A stretch of 64,000 nucleotides of DNA. It comes from Salirhabdus sp. Marseille-P4669 (GTDB lineage Bacteria; Bacillota; Bacilli; Bacillales; Alkalibacillaceae). Of the stretch, positions 16,708 through 24,713 are shown one piece after another. Made by a program: the position numbers and the translations under genes. The notes beneath the pieces were generated by a model. The model searched no databases. It was given only the letters and a program-made list of their open reading frames with translations, and was not told where the DNA came from. Positions within the stretch are counted from its first letter, which is position 1, and every line of letters starts with the position of its first letter. Location: positions 1-64,000 of the forward strand of contig NZ_OEQK01000009.1 in assembly GCF_900240405.1 (NCBI RefSeq), in the 5' to 3' direction.

Positions 16708-17142
16708 TGGACAAGATGGCCACATCGAACAGTTTTCGATGGAATCATTAATGAGCTCACAGATTTTATAGACGAAGCCTGTGAGGCATACCCTGTTGAT
16801 CAAGATAATATGTTTTTGCTCGGTTTTAGCCAAGGAGCAATCCTTTCCATGACGCTTGGATTATCGCTAGGAAGTCGCGTTAAAGGAGTTGCTGCACTCA
16901 GTGGATATATACCGGATTTCGTAAAAAGAGAATATACCATTCAAGATGTACAAAATGTATCCTTCTTTATTTCGCACGGGGAGACAGATCATGTCTTGCC
17001 TTTTGAATGGGGAAAAGAGAATGCGAGCTTTTTACAGGAACAGGGTGCATCTGTCACATTTCAACATTATCCTGTAGGACATACCGTTTCTTTACAAAAT
17101 CTCCATGACTTAGTAAACTGGATGAAAAATCATATTATGTAA
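16708..17142 (+). pseudogene. N-terminally truncated alpha/beta-hydrolase (carboxylesterase/phospholipase type)
   Basis: The frame is open from 16708 but the first ATG is at 16810, directly at the nucleophile elbow. Catalytic residues remain: Ser in LLGFSQGAILSM, Asp in SHGETDHVLPFEWG and His in PVGHTVSL. About 70 N-terminal residues expected for this esterase family (MhqD/YodD-like; 200+ residues) are missing, including the oxyanion-hole strand. Upstream codons still read GIINELTDFIDEACEAYPVD, clearly part of the ancestral protein. The truncation joins it to the LLM remnant, suggesting one deletion in a former quinone-detoxification operon. A 110-residue product from 16810 is possible but unlikely to be active. 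Confidence 0.7.
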
Positions 17143-17157
17143 ATTGAGGGGAAAACA

Positions 17158-17916
17158 ATGAACGGCATTACATTTCGTAACATTTATAAACAAGGGAAAG
17201 TCGTTGCTGAGAATGAACGGTACCGTCATGTACATTTTTCCGATTTTCTATTACTCTATGACGGGAACTTCATAGAATTTAAAACAATTCCTTCCGTAGA
17301 GGAGTTCCAAAAGGTAGCAGCATACTTGCGTGACTATCACCTTCGTAATGGGCAGAACCATGTGAAGTTTTATTTGCCAGAAAATGTAGCGCCGTCTAGT
17401 GAGTTGGTAGAATACTTTCAGAAAGCGGAATATGATTCGGGCTTTCTTGAGTTGTATGGGATAAGACCACATGAGTTTCCTCGTATCGAGCATAACGAGG
17501 ATATCCGTGTTCAAAGAGTTACAAAAGCGAACTTTAATCAATATCTTGCACTCCAGTATGATCAAGACCTTGCTTATGGGGAAGCATTTGCAAATCGAAA
17601 AGTAGATATTCATAAAGAGAACTACTCAAAAGACAAAGTCATACAGATTCTAGCATTCTATAAGGGAGAACCGGCTGGAGCAGTCGATTCGATTGTAAAC
17701 GATGATACAGTTGAAATAGACGGGTTGTTTACAATAGAATTATACCGAAATAAGGGGATTGCTAGTAGATTGCAACAATTTGTCATGGAGCAATTTAAGG
17801 ATAAAACGGTTATCCTAGTTGCGGATGGTGAAGATACCCCACGCGACATGTATCAGAAACAAAATTATTCTTATTTAGGATTTCAATATGAAGTGTTAAA
17901 AATCTATCCTAATTAA
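17158..17916 (+). CDS. GNAT-family N-acetyltransferase
   Basis: A 252-residue protein with a C-terminal GNAT domain: ILAFYKGEPAGAVDSIVNDD as strands 2-4, VEIDGLFTIELYRNKGIASRL holding the acetyl-CoA loop, and MYQKQNYSYLGFQYEVLKIY as the last strands. The N-terminal half may be a diverged second acetyltransferase-like domain. The substrate is unknown. It starts 15 bases after the truncated esterase with a TTGAGGGG site. Confidence 0.82.
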   Translation: MNGITFRNIYKQGKVVAENERYRHVHFSDFLLLYDGNFIEFKTIPSVEEFQKVAAYLRDYHLRNGQNHVKFYLPENVAPSSELVEYFQKAEYDSGFLELYGIRPHEFPRIEHNEDIRVQRVTKANFNQYLALQYDQDLAYGEAFANRKVDIHKENYSKDKVIQILAFYKGEPAGAVDSIVNDDTVEIDGLFTIELYRNKGIASRLQQFVMEQFKDKTVILVADGEDTPRDMYQKQNYSYLGFQYEVLKIYPN

Positions 17917-17929
17917 AGAAGCTTAGGAA

Positions 17930-17961
17930 GTCGTCATTCTGTTATAGATTGACGATTTTTT
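17930..17961 (+). terminator. Probable terminator after acetyltransferase
   Basis: TCGTCA pairs with TGACGA around a loop of about 12 bases, followed by a run of seven T. Confidence 0.5.
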
Positions 17962-17990
17962 TGTTCGGGAAATTTGATCCCCCCGAACAA
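17961..17990. repeat. Inverted repeat of unknown role upstream of des
   Basis: TTGTTCGGG (17961-17969) and CCCGAACAA (17982-17990) are perfect inverted arms. There is no T-run afterwards; it may be part of the preceding terminator or a protein site. Confidence 0.4.
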
Positions 17991-18061
17991 TATTGTTGTC
18001 ATGAGAAGCTGTGGCCAAGCTTCATCGCGTAACCCCTAAGATAATCAATGTGGTTTGGTAA

Positions 18062-18100
18062 CATGACATTTGTCATGAAAAATTTGTGACGTTTATGACT
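18062..18100 (+). promoter_or_regulatory. Paired DesR-like binding sites upstream of des
   Basis: CATGACATTTGTCATG (18062-18077) is a perfect palindrome. A second, imperfect copy, GTGACGTTTATGAC (18086-18099), follows directly. Phosphorylated DesR of B. subtilis is known to bind two adjacent non-identical sites upstream of des, and desK-desR lie downstream here, so these are the likely sites. A TATAAAAT box follows at about 18101. Confidence 0.6.
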
Positions 18101-18159
18101 TATAAAATAATCTGTTTTTTTCTATTATAAAATTAGAAGGATTTATCGAGGAGGACATT

Positions 18160-19215
18160 ATGAGTAGAAAAAAACAAGCGGAATTGAGAAAAAATGTAAA
18201 GCCGTATGAAAAGTCTGATCTAAAAGCCAGCATTATGCAACTTGTAAATACAATACCACCATTCTTTTTAATTTGGTATTTAGCATACGAAAGCCTATCT
18301 ATAAGTATTTGGTTATCCTTAGCATTATCGGTAATAGCTGCCCTGTTTTTAGTAAGAGTTTTTATCATCTTCCATGACTGTACACATCAATCCTTTTTTA
18401 AAAATAACAAAGCAAATCGAATTTTAGGAACATTTACTGGAATACTTACACACTTTGCGTTTGCAAAATGGAAAAGAAGTCATGCGATTCACCATGCTAC
18501 AAGTGGAAACTTAGATAAGCGTGGCACAGGTGATGTATGGGTAATGACCTTGGAAGAATATAAAGAAGCGAGCTTTTGGGGACGTTTAGGATACCGACTA
18601 TATCGTAATCCAATAATTATGTTTGGTTTTGGACCACTTTATTTATTTCTAATTTCAAATCGCTTTAATCGTAAAGGTGCAAAACGAAAAGAAAGATGGA
18701 ATACGTATTTTATTAATGTATCCATTGTAGCAATATACGCATTATTAATTTGGGCGATCGGCTGGCAGGCGTTTCTTATTGTGCAATTGCCAATACTATT
18801 TGTTGCAGGCGCCCTAGGAATTTGGTTGTTTTATGTACAGCACCAATTTGAAGATTCCTATTTTGAAAATGAAGACGAATGGGACTATGTGAAAGCAGCT
18901 GTAGATGGTAGTTCCTATTATCAGCTTCCAAAGCTTTTCCAATGGCTCACTGGGAATATTGGTTATCACCATGTGCATCACTTAAGTCCGATGGTACCAA
19001 ATTATAATTTGGAAAGGGCACACGAATCAACACCACCATTACAAAAAGCAACAACCATTACGCTGTTAACTAGTTTAGAGTCCATCCGATTCCGGCTTTA
19101 CGATGAGGAACATAAAACATTTGTAACGTTTAAAGAGGCGAAAAAGATACTAGCGGATTCGAAAAAGGAAAAAATGACATTAAGCCATAAGCATCCCCAA
19201 TTACAGGAGAAGTAA
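18160..19215 (+). CDS. des: Acyl-lipid fatty acid desaturase
   Basis: A 351-residue integral membrane desaturase. The three histidine boxes for the di-iron site are HDCTH (72-76), HAIHH (108-112) and HHVHH (270-274), with hydrophobic helices around them. It inserts double bonds into acyl chains of membrane lipids, the cold-adaptation enzyme of B. subtilis (delta-5 there; regiochemistry is not readable here). desK and desR follow on the same strand behind a terminator. The start has GAGGAGGAC before ATG. Confidence 0.93.
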   Translation: MSRKKQAELRKNVKPYEKSDLKASIMQLVNTIPPFFLIWYLAYESLSISIWLSLALSVIAALFLVRVFIIFHDCTHQSFFKNNKANRILGTFTGILTHFAFAKWKRSHAIHHATSGNLDKRGTGDVWVMTLEEYKEASFWGRLGYRLYRNPIIMFGFGPLYLFLISNRFNRKGAKRKERWNTYFINVSIVAIYALLIWAIGWQAFLIVQLPILFVAGALGIWLFYVQHQFEDSYFENEDEWDYVKAAVDGSSYYQLPKLFQWLTGNIGYHHVHHLSPMVPNYNLERAHESTPPLQKATTITLLTSLESIRFRLYDEEHKTFVTFKEAKKILADSKKEKMTLSHKHPQLQEK

Positions 19216-19240
19216 TTGTAGAAAAGACGGAAACAAATTA

Positions 19241-19292
19241 AAGAAAATCCAAACCTCTTCCAGCAGTATTTGTGTAGGTTTGGATTTTCTTT
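19241..19292 (+). terminator. Intrinsic terminator between des and desK
   Basis: A perfect 16-bp stem with arms AAGAAAATCCAAACCT (19241-19256) and its complement (19276-19291), followed by TTTG. It separates des from desKR, which likely use the extended -10 TGGTATACT at 19360-19368. Confidence 0.85.
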
Positions 19293-19402
19293 GTTATGGA
19301 AATGGGAGTTAGAATGAACTGGATTACCTTATCATCAGGTATAAAGAAACTACACTTTATCTGGTATACTTTATGAAAAAGACAGTAATCTTGGAGGTTT
19401 TC

Positions 19403-20521
19403 ATGAAAAATTGGTATCAAATTATACCGAAGAGTACGGTACTTAGTATTTATGTGTGGATTATTTTTTGTATTTTGCCGTTTTACTTTATTTTCCGTTC
19501 ATCCTCTACATCTGCACTAATATACGGTATTTGTATGGTCTTGGTGTTTTTTATTTCGTATCGACTTTCCTTTCTATCTAAAGGCTGGACGTTGTATCTT
19601 TGGATTGCGATTCAAATGGGGATTAGTATTGCGATGACCTTATTGATTGGTTATGTTTACTTTGCCCTCTTTTTGGCGTTTTTTATTGGGAATATCCAAA
19701 GCAAAGCAGCGTTTATAAGTTTGTATGTTGTACACCTTACAAGTACGATTGCAGCCATCAGTACCGTTGTATTTATCCATCCAGAATTAATACTATCCCA
19801 ATTCCCTTTTGTCATTGTTTGTGTAATTGGTGTCATTTTATTGCCATTTACAATGTATAATCGTATGAAAAGGGAAATATTAGAAGGTCAGCTGGAGTCT
19901 GCCAATAAAAGAATCTCTAGACTTATGATTGTGGAGGAGCGTCAACGAATTGCCCGAGACTTACATGATACGCTTGGTCATAAGCTTTCTTTAATCGGAC
20001 TAAAAAGTGATTTAGCAGGTAAATTATTAGAAAAAAGCCCCAATCTAGCGAAGAAGGAAATTCAAGACATCCACCAGACGGCAAGGACGGCACTAAAGGA
20101 GGTTCGAGAGTTAGTTTCTGATATGCGTGGGGTAAAATTGAAAGAAGAGATACTACATATTCAACAAATTTTAGAAGCGGCGGAAATGGATTATACGATT
20201 GAAGGAGACCCTGTTTTAACGGACACCACGTTGCTTGTAGAAAATGTGTTAAGTATGTGCCTGAAAGAATCTGTTACGAATGTAATTAAACATAGTCAAG
20301 CAACGAAATGCCATATCTTTATCACGGAATCTTCCAACGAAGTCTTACTTAAAGTAAAGGACAATGGCGTTGGGTTTAAAGCCCAATCGGAAATAGTTGG
20401 TGGTCATGGCTTGGAGGGAATGAAGGAGCGTTTGGAATTTGTTAATGGGCACATCGAAATTATCTCAAATAACGGAACGACGATTGTATTACGAGTCCCG
20501 AAAGTTGCGGGAACAAATTAA
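19403..20521 (+). CDS. desK: Thermosensor histidine kinase DesK
   Basis: A 372-residue kinase with several N-terminal transmembrane helices (five in known DesK), then a HisKA_3 domain with ARDLHDTLGHKLSLIGLKSD and a HATPase domain ending MKERLEFVNGHIEIISNNGT. Starting at ATG 19403, which has TTGGAGG upstream, puts the phospho-acceptor at H188, the same number as in B. subtilis DesK; ATG at 19373 would add ten residues and lacks a ribosome site. DesK senses membrane thickness and order on cooling and phosphorylates DesR. Confidence 0.93.
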   Translation: MKNWYQIIPKSTVLSIYVWIIFCILPFYFIFRSSSTSALIYGICMVLVFFISYRLSFLSKGWTLYLWIAIQMGISIAMTLLIGYVYFALFLAFFIGNIQSKAAFISLYVVHLTSTIAAISTVVFIHPELILSQFPFVIVCVIGVILLPFTMYNRMKREILEGQLESANKRISRLMIVEERQRIARDLHDTLGHKLSLIGLKSDLAGKLLEKSPNLAKKEIQDIHQTARTALKEVRELVSDMRGVKLKEEILHIQQILEAAEMDYTIEGDPVLTDTTLLVENVLSMCLKESVTNVIKHSQATKCHIFITESSNEVLLKVKDNGVGFKAQSEIVGGHGLEGMKERLEFVNGHIEIISNNGTTIVLRVPKVAGTN

Positions 20522-20530
20522 TCAGGAGGA

Positions 20531-21142
20531 ATGGATTTGATTCGAATTGTTATTGCAGAGGATCAACGGATGTTGTTAGGTGCTTTAGGCTCTCTATTAG
20601 ATTTGGAAGACGATATGGAGGTTGTTGGCAAAGCAAGCAACGGGGAAGAAGTGCTCGAGCTTGTGAAGGAAAAGAAGCCAGATGTTTGTATTATGGACAT
20701 CGAAATGCCGGTGAAAAATGGACTAGATGCTGCTGAACAATTAAAGGATGATCCATGTAAAGTCATTATTTTAACTACCTTTGCGAGAAGTGGTTACTTT
20801 CAACGAGCGAGAAATGCAGAGGTGAGTGGTTATTTACTAAAGGATAGTCCTAGTGAGGAATTGGCAAATTCGATTCGAGTTATTATGGATGGCCGTCGAG
20901 TATATGCGCCAGAACTTATTGATATGGCATATAGTGGAGAAAATGAAAGTCCATTGACTGAGCGGGAAGAGCAAGTAATTCAGCTTATTGCAGACGGTAA
21001 AACAACGAAAGAAATTGCTGGTGAATTACACTTAACAAATGGAACGGTCAGGAATTATGTATCGATTATTTTAGATAAGCTAGGTGTGAGCAATCGAATA
21101 GAGGCAATCTCTAGGATAAAAGAAAAGGGATGGCTTAAATAA
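20531..21142 (+). CDS. desR: NarL-family response regulator DesR
   Basis: A 203-residue regulator with a receiver domain (acidic pair E10-D11, phospho-acceptor D56 in CIMDIEMP) and a LuxR-type helix-turn-helix (LTEREEQVIQLIADGKTTKE, then LHLTNGTVRNYVSIILDKLG). Wording such as RMLLGALGSLLDLEDDMEVV is near that of B. subtilis DesR, with a two-residue longer N-terminus. It starts ten bases after desK and would activate des by binding the paired sites at 18062-18100. Confidence 0.94.
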   Translation: MDLIRIVIAEDQRMLLGALGSLLDLEDDMEVVGKASNGEEVLELVKEKKPDVCIMDIEMPVKNGLDAAEQLKDDPCKVIILTTFARSGYFQRARNAEVSGYLLKDSPSEELANSIRVIMDGRRVYAPELIDMAYSGENESPLTEREEQVIQLIADGKTTKEIAGELHLTNGTVRNYVSIILDKLGVSNRIEAISRIKEKGWLK

Positions 21143-21163
21143 AAAATTCGTAAACCATCCCTT
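21125..21163. terminator. Hairpin between desR and tetR (convergent)
   Basis: AAGGGATGG (21125-21133, within the last desR codons) pairs perfectly with CCATCCCTT (21155-21163) across a 21-base loop holding an A-run. It may terminate both convergent genes. Confidence 0.5.
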
Positions 21164-21175
21164 CATTCTTTCGTC

Positions 21176-21757
21176 TTACTTTTTTCCAGCGATCCCATAG
21201 AAAAATAAATGGGTAAGTTCATTTGTTAAAGGAAATATTTTTTTGGAAACATCTTCTCTTTGCATGTACTCTTTAAACATTTGTAAATATAGAAGAATCG
21301 CTTCATTTGAGATGTTTTTATCGATATAGCCATTATCACGCCCTTCATTAAATAAAGTCATTAATTTTGGTAGAGCTTCATTAACATATAGTTTCTCTAC
21401 ATAACTTTGACCAGCGCTATAGTCTCTCATAAAATCCTCATAAAACTTATTCGTCATTTCTTGTGTTGCTTCACTTTTGGTGAAGGCTGTTTTTTTTATT
21501 TTTTCATGAAATGGAAGGTCACTATCTAAAATCTTTCTTTGTTCCTCCCATATTTGATCTACATAATATTTGAATACTTCCTTAACTAGGGAGTCCTTAC
21601 TTTCAAAATAATTATAAATCGTAACTTGAGACACATTGGCTTTCTTTGCGATTTCGGCAACAGATACCTTTTGTGTTCCAAAATCCATAAATAATGAAAG
21701 TGCAGCTTCTAATATGCTCATTTTCTTTTGTTCTCTTCGACGTTCAAAACCATCCAT
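21176..21757 (-). CDS. TetR-family transcriptional regulator
   Basis: A TetR regulator of about 193 residues. The N-terminal helix-turn-helix is FMDFGTQKVSVAEIAKKANV followed by SQVTIYNYFESKDSLVKEVF; the C-terminal ligand domain is diverged. It is divergent from an ABC exporter operon and is likely its repressor. ATG at 21757 sits five bases from GAGGTGG; the longer frame would use a GTG within that site. The 130-bp gap to the ABC operon probably carries both promoters. Confidence 0.88.
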   Translation of the reverse strand: MDGFERRREQKKMSILEAALSLFMDFGTQKVSVAEIAKKANVSQVTIYNYFESKDSLVKEVFKYYVDQIWEEQRKILDSDLPFHEKIKKTAFTKSEATQEMTNKFYEDFMRDYSAGQSYVEKLYVNEALPKLMTLFNEGRDNGYIDKNISNEAILLYLQMFKEYMQREDVSKKIFPLTNELTHLFFYGIAGKK

Positions 21758-21909
21758 TTTTTCCACCTCAACCTCATTTTAATAAAATTTATGAAATAAA
21801 ACAATTAAATTAGTTCAAAAACTATTGCTTATAATTTACATGTTGTATATTATGAACTGTATAGATTAAAATATTTCAAAACTTAATGGTTTTAGGGAGG
21901 GATTGGAGT

Positions 21910-22815
21910 ATGTCAGTGCTTAAGGCTACGAATGTAACAAAAAGATTTGGTGATTTTGTTGCATTAAACGGTGTAGACTTGGAAGTGAATCAAGGTGAAA
22001 TATACGGTTTTATTGGACCCAATGGAGCAGGGAAATCCACTACAATTCGCATTCTTCTTGGTATTTTAAAAGCAACAAGTGGGGATGCAAAAATCTTCGG
22101 GTTAGACGTTTGGAAGGATGCAGTTGAAATTCATAAACGACTTGCCTATGTTCCAGGCGATGTGAATCTATGGCCTAACCTAACAGGTGGTGAAGTTATC
22201 GATTTATTTGTTAAATTACGGGGTGGAAATAATAAAAATAAACGAGAAGAGCTAATTGAAAAGTTTGATTTAGATCCAACGAAAAAGTGTGGTACGTACT
22301 CGAAGGGAAATAGACAAAAGGTAGCTTTAGTGTCCGCATTTGCTTCTGATGCAGATTTATATATTTTAGATGAACCGACATCAGGTTTAGATCCTCTAAT
22401 GGAAAACGTTTTTCAACAATGTGTAACGGAAGCGAAACAGGAAGGGAAAAGCATTTTACTTTCCAGTCATATTCTTTCCGAGGTAGAGAAGCTATGTGAT
22501 CGGGTAGGAATTATTCGGCAAGGTGAAATTATTGAATCCGGAACGTTAAATGAATTGCGTCATTTAACTCGTATGAATCTTTTTGTGGAAACAAGACAGC
22601 CTATTACGCGAGTGGCAGAGCTAAACGGGGTTCATAATATAGAAGAAAAAGACAATGGTCTATCCTTTCAAGTGGATACAGAAAGCTTAGATCGTGTCAT
22701 TCAGCATGTGAGTCAATTTGAGGTAGTGAAGTTAGAAAGTGCACCACCTACTTTAGAGGATTTGTTTATGAGACACTACGAATCTAGTCAATCGGGAGTA
22801 GGGGGTAGAGACTAA
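21910..22815 (+). CDS. ABC transporter ATP-binding protein (drug/polyketide export type)
   Basis: A 301-residue ATPase with Walker A GPNGAGKST, a Q-loop region (YVPGDVNLWPNLTGGE), the signature YSKGNRQKV in place of the classic LSGGQ, Walker B LYILDEPTSGLD and the H-loop SSHILSE. The C-terminal ~90 residues are the usual accessory domain. ATG at 21910 has a GGAG site; an earlier in-frame ATG at 21886 does not. It overlaps the permease start by one base and, with it, forms an exporter probably controlled by the divergent TetR. Confidence 0.92.
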   Translation: MSVLKATNVTKRFGDFVALNGVDLEVNQGEIYGFIGPNGAGKSTTIRILLGILKATSGDAKIFGLDVWKDAVEIHKRLAYVPGDVNLWPNLTGGEVIDLFVKLRGGNNKNKREELIEKFDLDPTKKCGTYSKGNRQKVALVSAFASDADLYILDEPTSGLDPLMENVFQQCVTEAKQEGKSILLSSHILSEVEKLCDRVGIIRQGEIIESGTLNELRHLTRMNLFVETRQPITRVAELNGVHNIEEKDNGLSFQVDTESLDRVIQHVSQFEVVKLESAPPTLEDLFMRHYESSQSGVGGRD

Positions 22816-24419
22816 TGGCGAAGGATTCCTACGAAAGTACAGGGAGGCTCGTCAGATTTATACTAAGGCGAGATCGTATTCGCATCCTTGTTTGGATACT
22901 TTCCATTGCGCTTGTAACATTTGCTACTGCCTTCGCATTTGGTGATTTATATCAAACAGAGGGTGAACGAGAAGCTATTGCAATGACCATGAAAAATCCT
23001 GCGATGGAAGCGATGCTTGGACCAGCATATGGAATAGACAATTTAACAATTGGCTCCATGATGGCTCACGAAATGTTGCTATTTACAGCTGTAGCGGTTG
23101 GGATTATGAGCATTTTGCTCGTTATTCGTCATACGAGATTGGATGAGGAGGAAGGACGAACAGAAATGATTCGTGCTCTTCCAGCGGGTCGGTTATCCAA
23201 TTTAACATCGACAATCATCGTACTAATTGGAGTCAACCTCCTTTTAGCGTTAGTAATAGGCTTTGGATTGTATGCATTTCAGATTGAAAGTATGGATTTT
23301 CAAGGGTCCCTTTTATATGGACTGACAATTGGTTGTGCGGGTATCATGTTTACAGCTCTTACTGCCATCTTTGCGCAAATTACGAATAGTTCTCGTGGAG
23401 CAATGAGTTTTTCTTTTGCAACGCTCATTATTACCTATCTTGTTCGGGCAATCGGTGACATAAGTAATGAAACCTTATCCTTACTATCCCCACTAGGTTG
23501 GATATTAAGAACAGAGGTTTATGTTGCTAATTATTGGTGGCCAGTATGGTTATCCATTGGAGTCTCCGTTCTATTCATTTTCCTAGCTTTCTATTTAAAT
23601 AGTATTCGAGACCTTGGTGTTGGTCTATTACCAGCAAAGTCTGGGAAAAGTCATGCTTCTCGACTATTGCTAAGTCCTTTAGGGTTAGCACTACGAATTC
23701 AGCGAACAGCAATCATTTCGTGGGCAATTGGGATGTTTCTATTAGGTGCATCTTACGGGTCGATTCTTGGAGAAATGGAAATGTTTATGGAAGAAGTAGA
23801 GATCATCAAGCAGATGCTATCGGCTATGACTGGCGTTTCCATCACGGATCAATTTATTGCGATGATTATGAGTATTATGTCGATGTTAGCTACTGTTCCT
23901 CCGATTGTGTTTTTATATAAGCTGAAGGGAGAAGAAAAAAGAAATCGCACTGAGCATCTATTAAGTAGAGTGGTTTCCCGTTATAAACTACTAGGAAGCT
24001 ATGTAGTAGTATCTGTAATTGCTGGTTTTTTGATGCTTTCACTTACAGCAATTGGATTGTGGGCTGCTGGTGATGCAGCAGTAGAAGGTGGTTTATCCTT
24101 TTGGGACACCTATCAAGCAGGGATTATCTATTTTCCTGCGATGGCCATGATGATAGGTCTAGGAGTCTTATTTTTAGGTGTTTTACCTAAATGGACCGGT
24201 TTCACTTGGATTTATTTAACATTTACCTTTTTTGTTGTTTATTTAGGGGAGTTGTTGAAGTTTCCGGACTGGGTAAGTAATATGTCTCCTTTCCATCACA
24301 TTCCGCAAATGCCAATGGAGGATATAAACTATACTCATATATCCATTATGCTAGTTATTGCATTTGTGTTATGCATTGTTGGTTTTATCGGTTATCGAAA
24401 ACGTGATGTAGAAGGTTAG
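22815..24419 (+). CDS. ABC transporter permease, putative polyketide/antibiotic exporter type
   Basis: A 534-residue permease with about 12 hydrophobic helices in two six-helix halves, matching the long two-domain permeases annotated as polyketide antibiotic exporters (TnrB3-like, COG3559). Landmarks are the cytosolic DEEEGRTEMIRALPAGRLSN after helix 2 and a similar GEEKRNRTEHLLSRVVSRYK in the second half, showing internal duplication. It is coupled to the ATPase gene by TAATG. The substrate is unknown; export of a toxic compound is the family expectation. Confidence 0.9.
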   Translation: MAKDSYESTGRLVRFILRRDRIRILVWILSIALVTFATAFAFGDLYQTEGEREAIAMTMKNPAMEAMLGPAYGIDNLTIGSMMAHEMLLFTAVAVGIMSILLVIRHTRLDEEEGRTEMIRALPAGRLSNLTSTIIVLIGVNLLLALVIGFGLYAFQIESMDFQGSLLYGLTIGCAGIMFTALTAIFAQITNSSRGAMSFSFATLIITYLVRAIGDISNETLSLLSPLGWILRTEVYVANYWWPVWLSIGVSVLFIFLAFYLNSIRDLGVGLLPAKSGKSHASRLLLSPLGLALRIQRTAIISWAIGMFLLGASYGSILGEMEMFMEEVEIIKQMLSAMTGVSITDQFIAMIMSIMSMLATVPPIVFLYKLKGEEKRNRTEHLLSRVVSRYKLLGSYVVVSVIAGFLMLSLTAIGLWAAGDAAVEGGLSFWDTYQAGIIYFPAMAMMIGLGVLFLGVLPKWTGFTWIYLTFTFFVVYLGELLKFPDWVSNMSPFHHIPQMPMEDINYTHISIMLVIAFVLCIVGFIGYRKRDVEG

Positions 24420-24423
24420 GAAG

Positions 24424-24462
24424 AAAAAAGGAATGATAGCTTCGAGCTATCATTCCTTTTTT
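24424..24462 (+). terminator. Intrinsic terminator after ABC exporter
   Basis: A perfect 18-bp stem, arms at 24424-24441 and 24445-24462, closed by a TCG loop and ending in a T-run. Confidence 0.9.
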
Positions 24463-24530
24463 AAAAATGCTTAGAGTAATCCAATTGCATTATTGATTTT
24501 TTACTGCTTGCACATTTATACAAACGTTTG

Positions 24531-24540
24531 CACTAATTTA
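24531..24540 (+). promoter_or_regulatory. Distal LacI-type operator (O1) of maltodextrin operon
   Basis: CAAACGTTTG is a perfect palindrome followed by CA, the core of LacI/MalR-family operators. Its centre is 94 bp upstream of the next site, close to nine helical turns. Confidence 0.55.
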
Positions 24541-24622
24541 TATTGATTGTACGAGTGAAAACTATCATATCGTTTTTTGAAATAATATAAGTATATCTTT
24601 AATTTAATAACCTATTAATATT

Positions 24623-24659
24623 TGAAAACGCTTGCATTATTTTAAGGTGCGTGTATAAT
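24623..24659 (+). promoter_or_regulatory. Maltodextrin promoter with cre/LacI-type operator (O2)
   Basis: TGAAAACGCTTGCA (24623-24636) fits the catabolite-response element pattern and overlaps the -35 TTGCAT (24632-24637). The -10 TATAAT lies at 24654-24659 after a 16-bp spacer. CcpA or the operon's own LacI protein bound here would block polymerase. Confidence 0.7.
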
Positions 24660-24674
24660 ATGAATTGTAGTTTG

Positions 24675-24690
24675 TGCAAACGTTTTCGCA
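24675..24690 (+). promoter_or_regulatory. Downstream LacI-type operator (O3)
   Basis: TGCAAACGTTTTCGCA lies just after the start point, with its centre 52 bp (about five helical turns) from O2. It is well placed for repression by the LacI protein encoded at the end of the operon. Confidence 0.6.
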
Positions 24691-24713
24691 AATTTAAAAA
24701 GGGGTGGTCTAAT

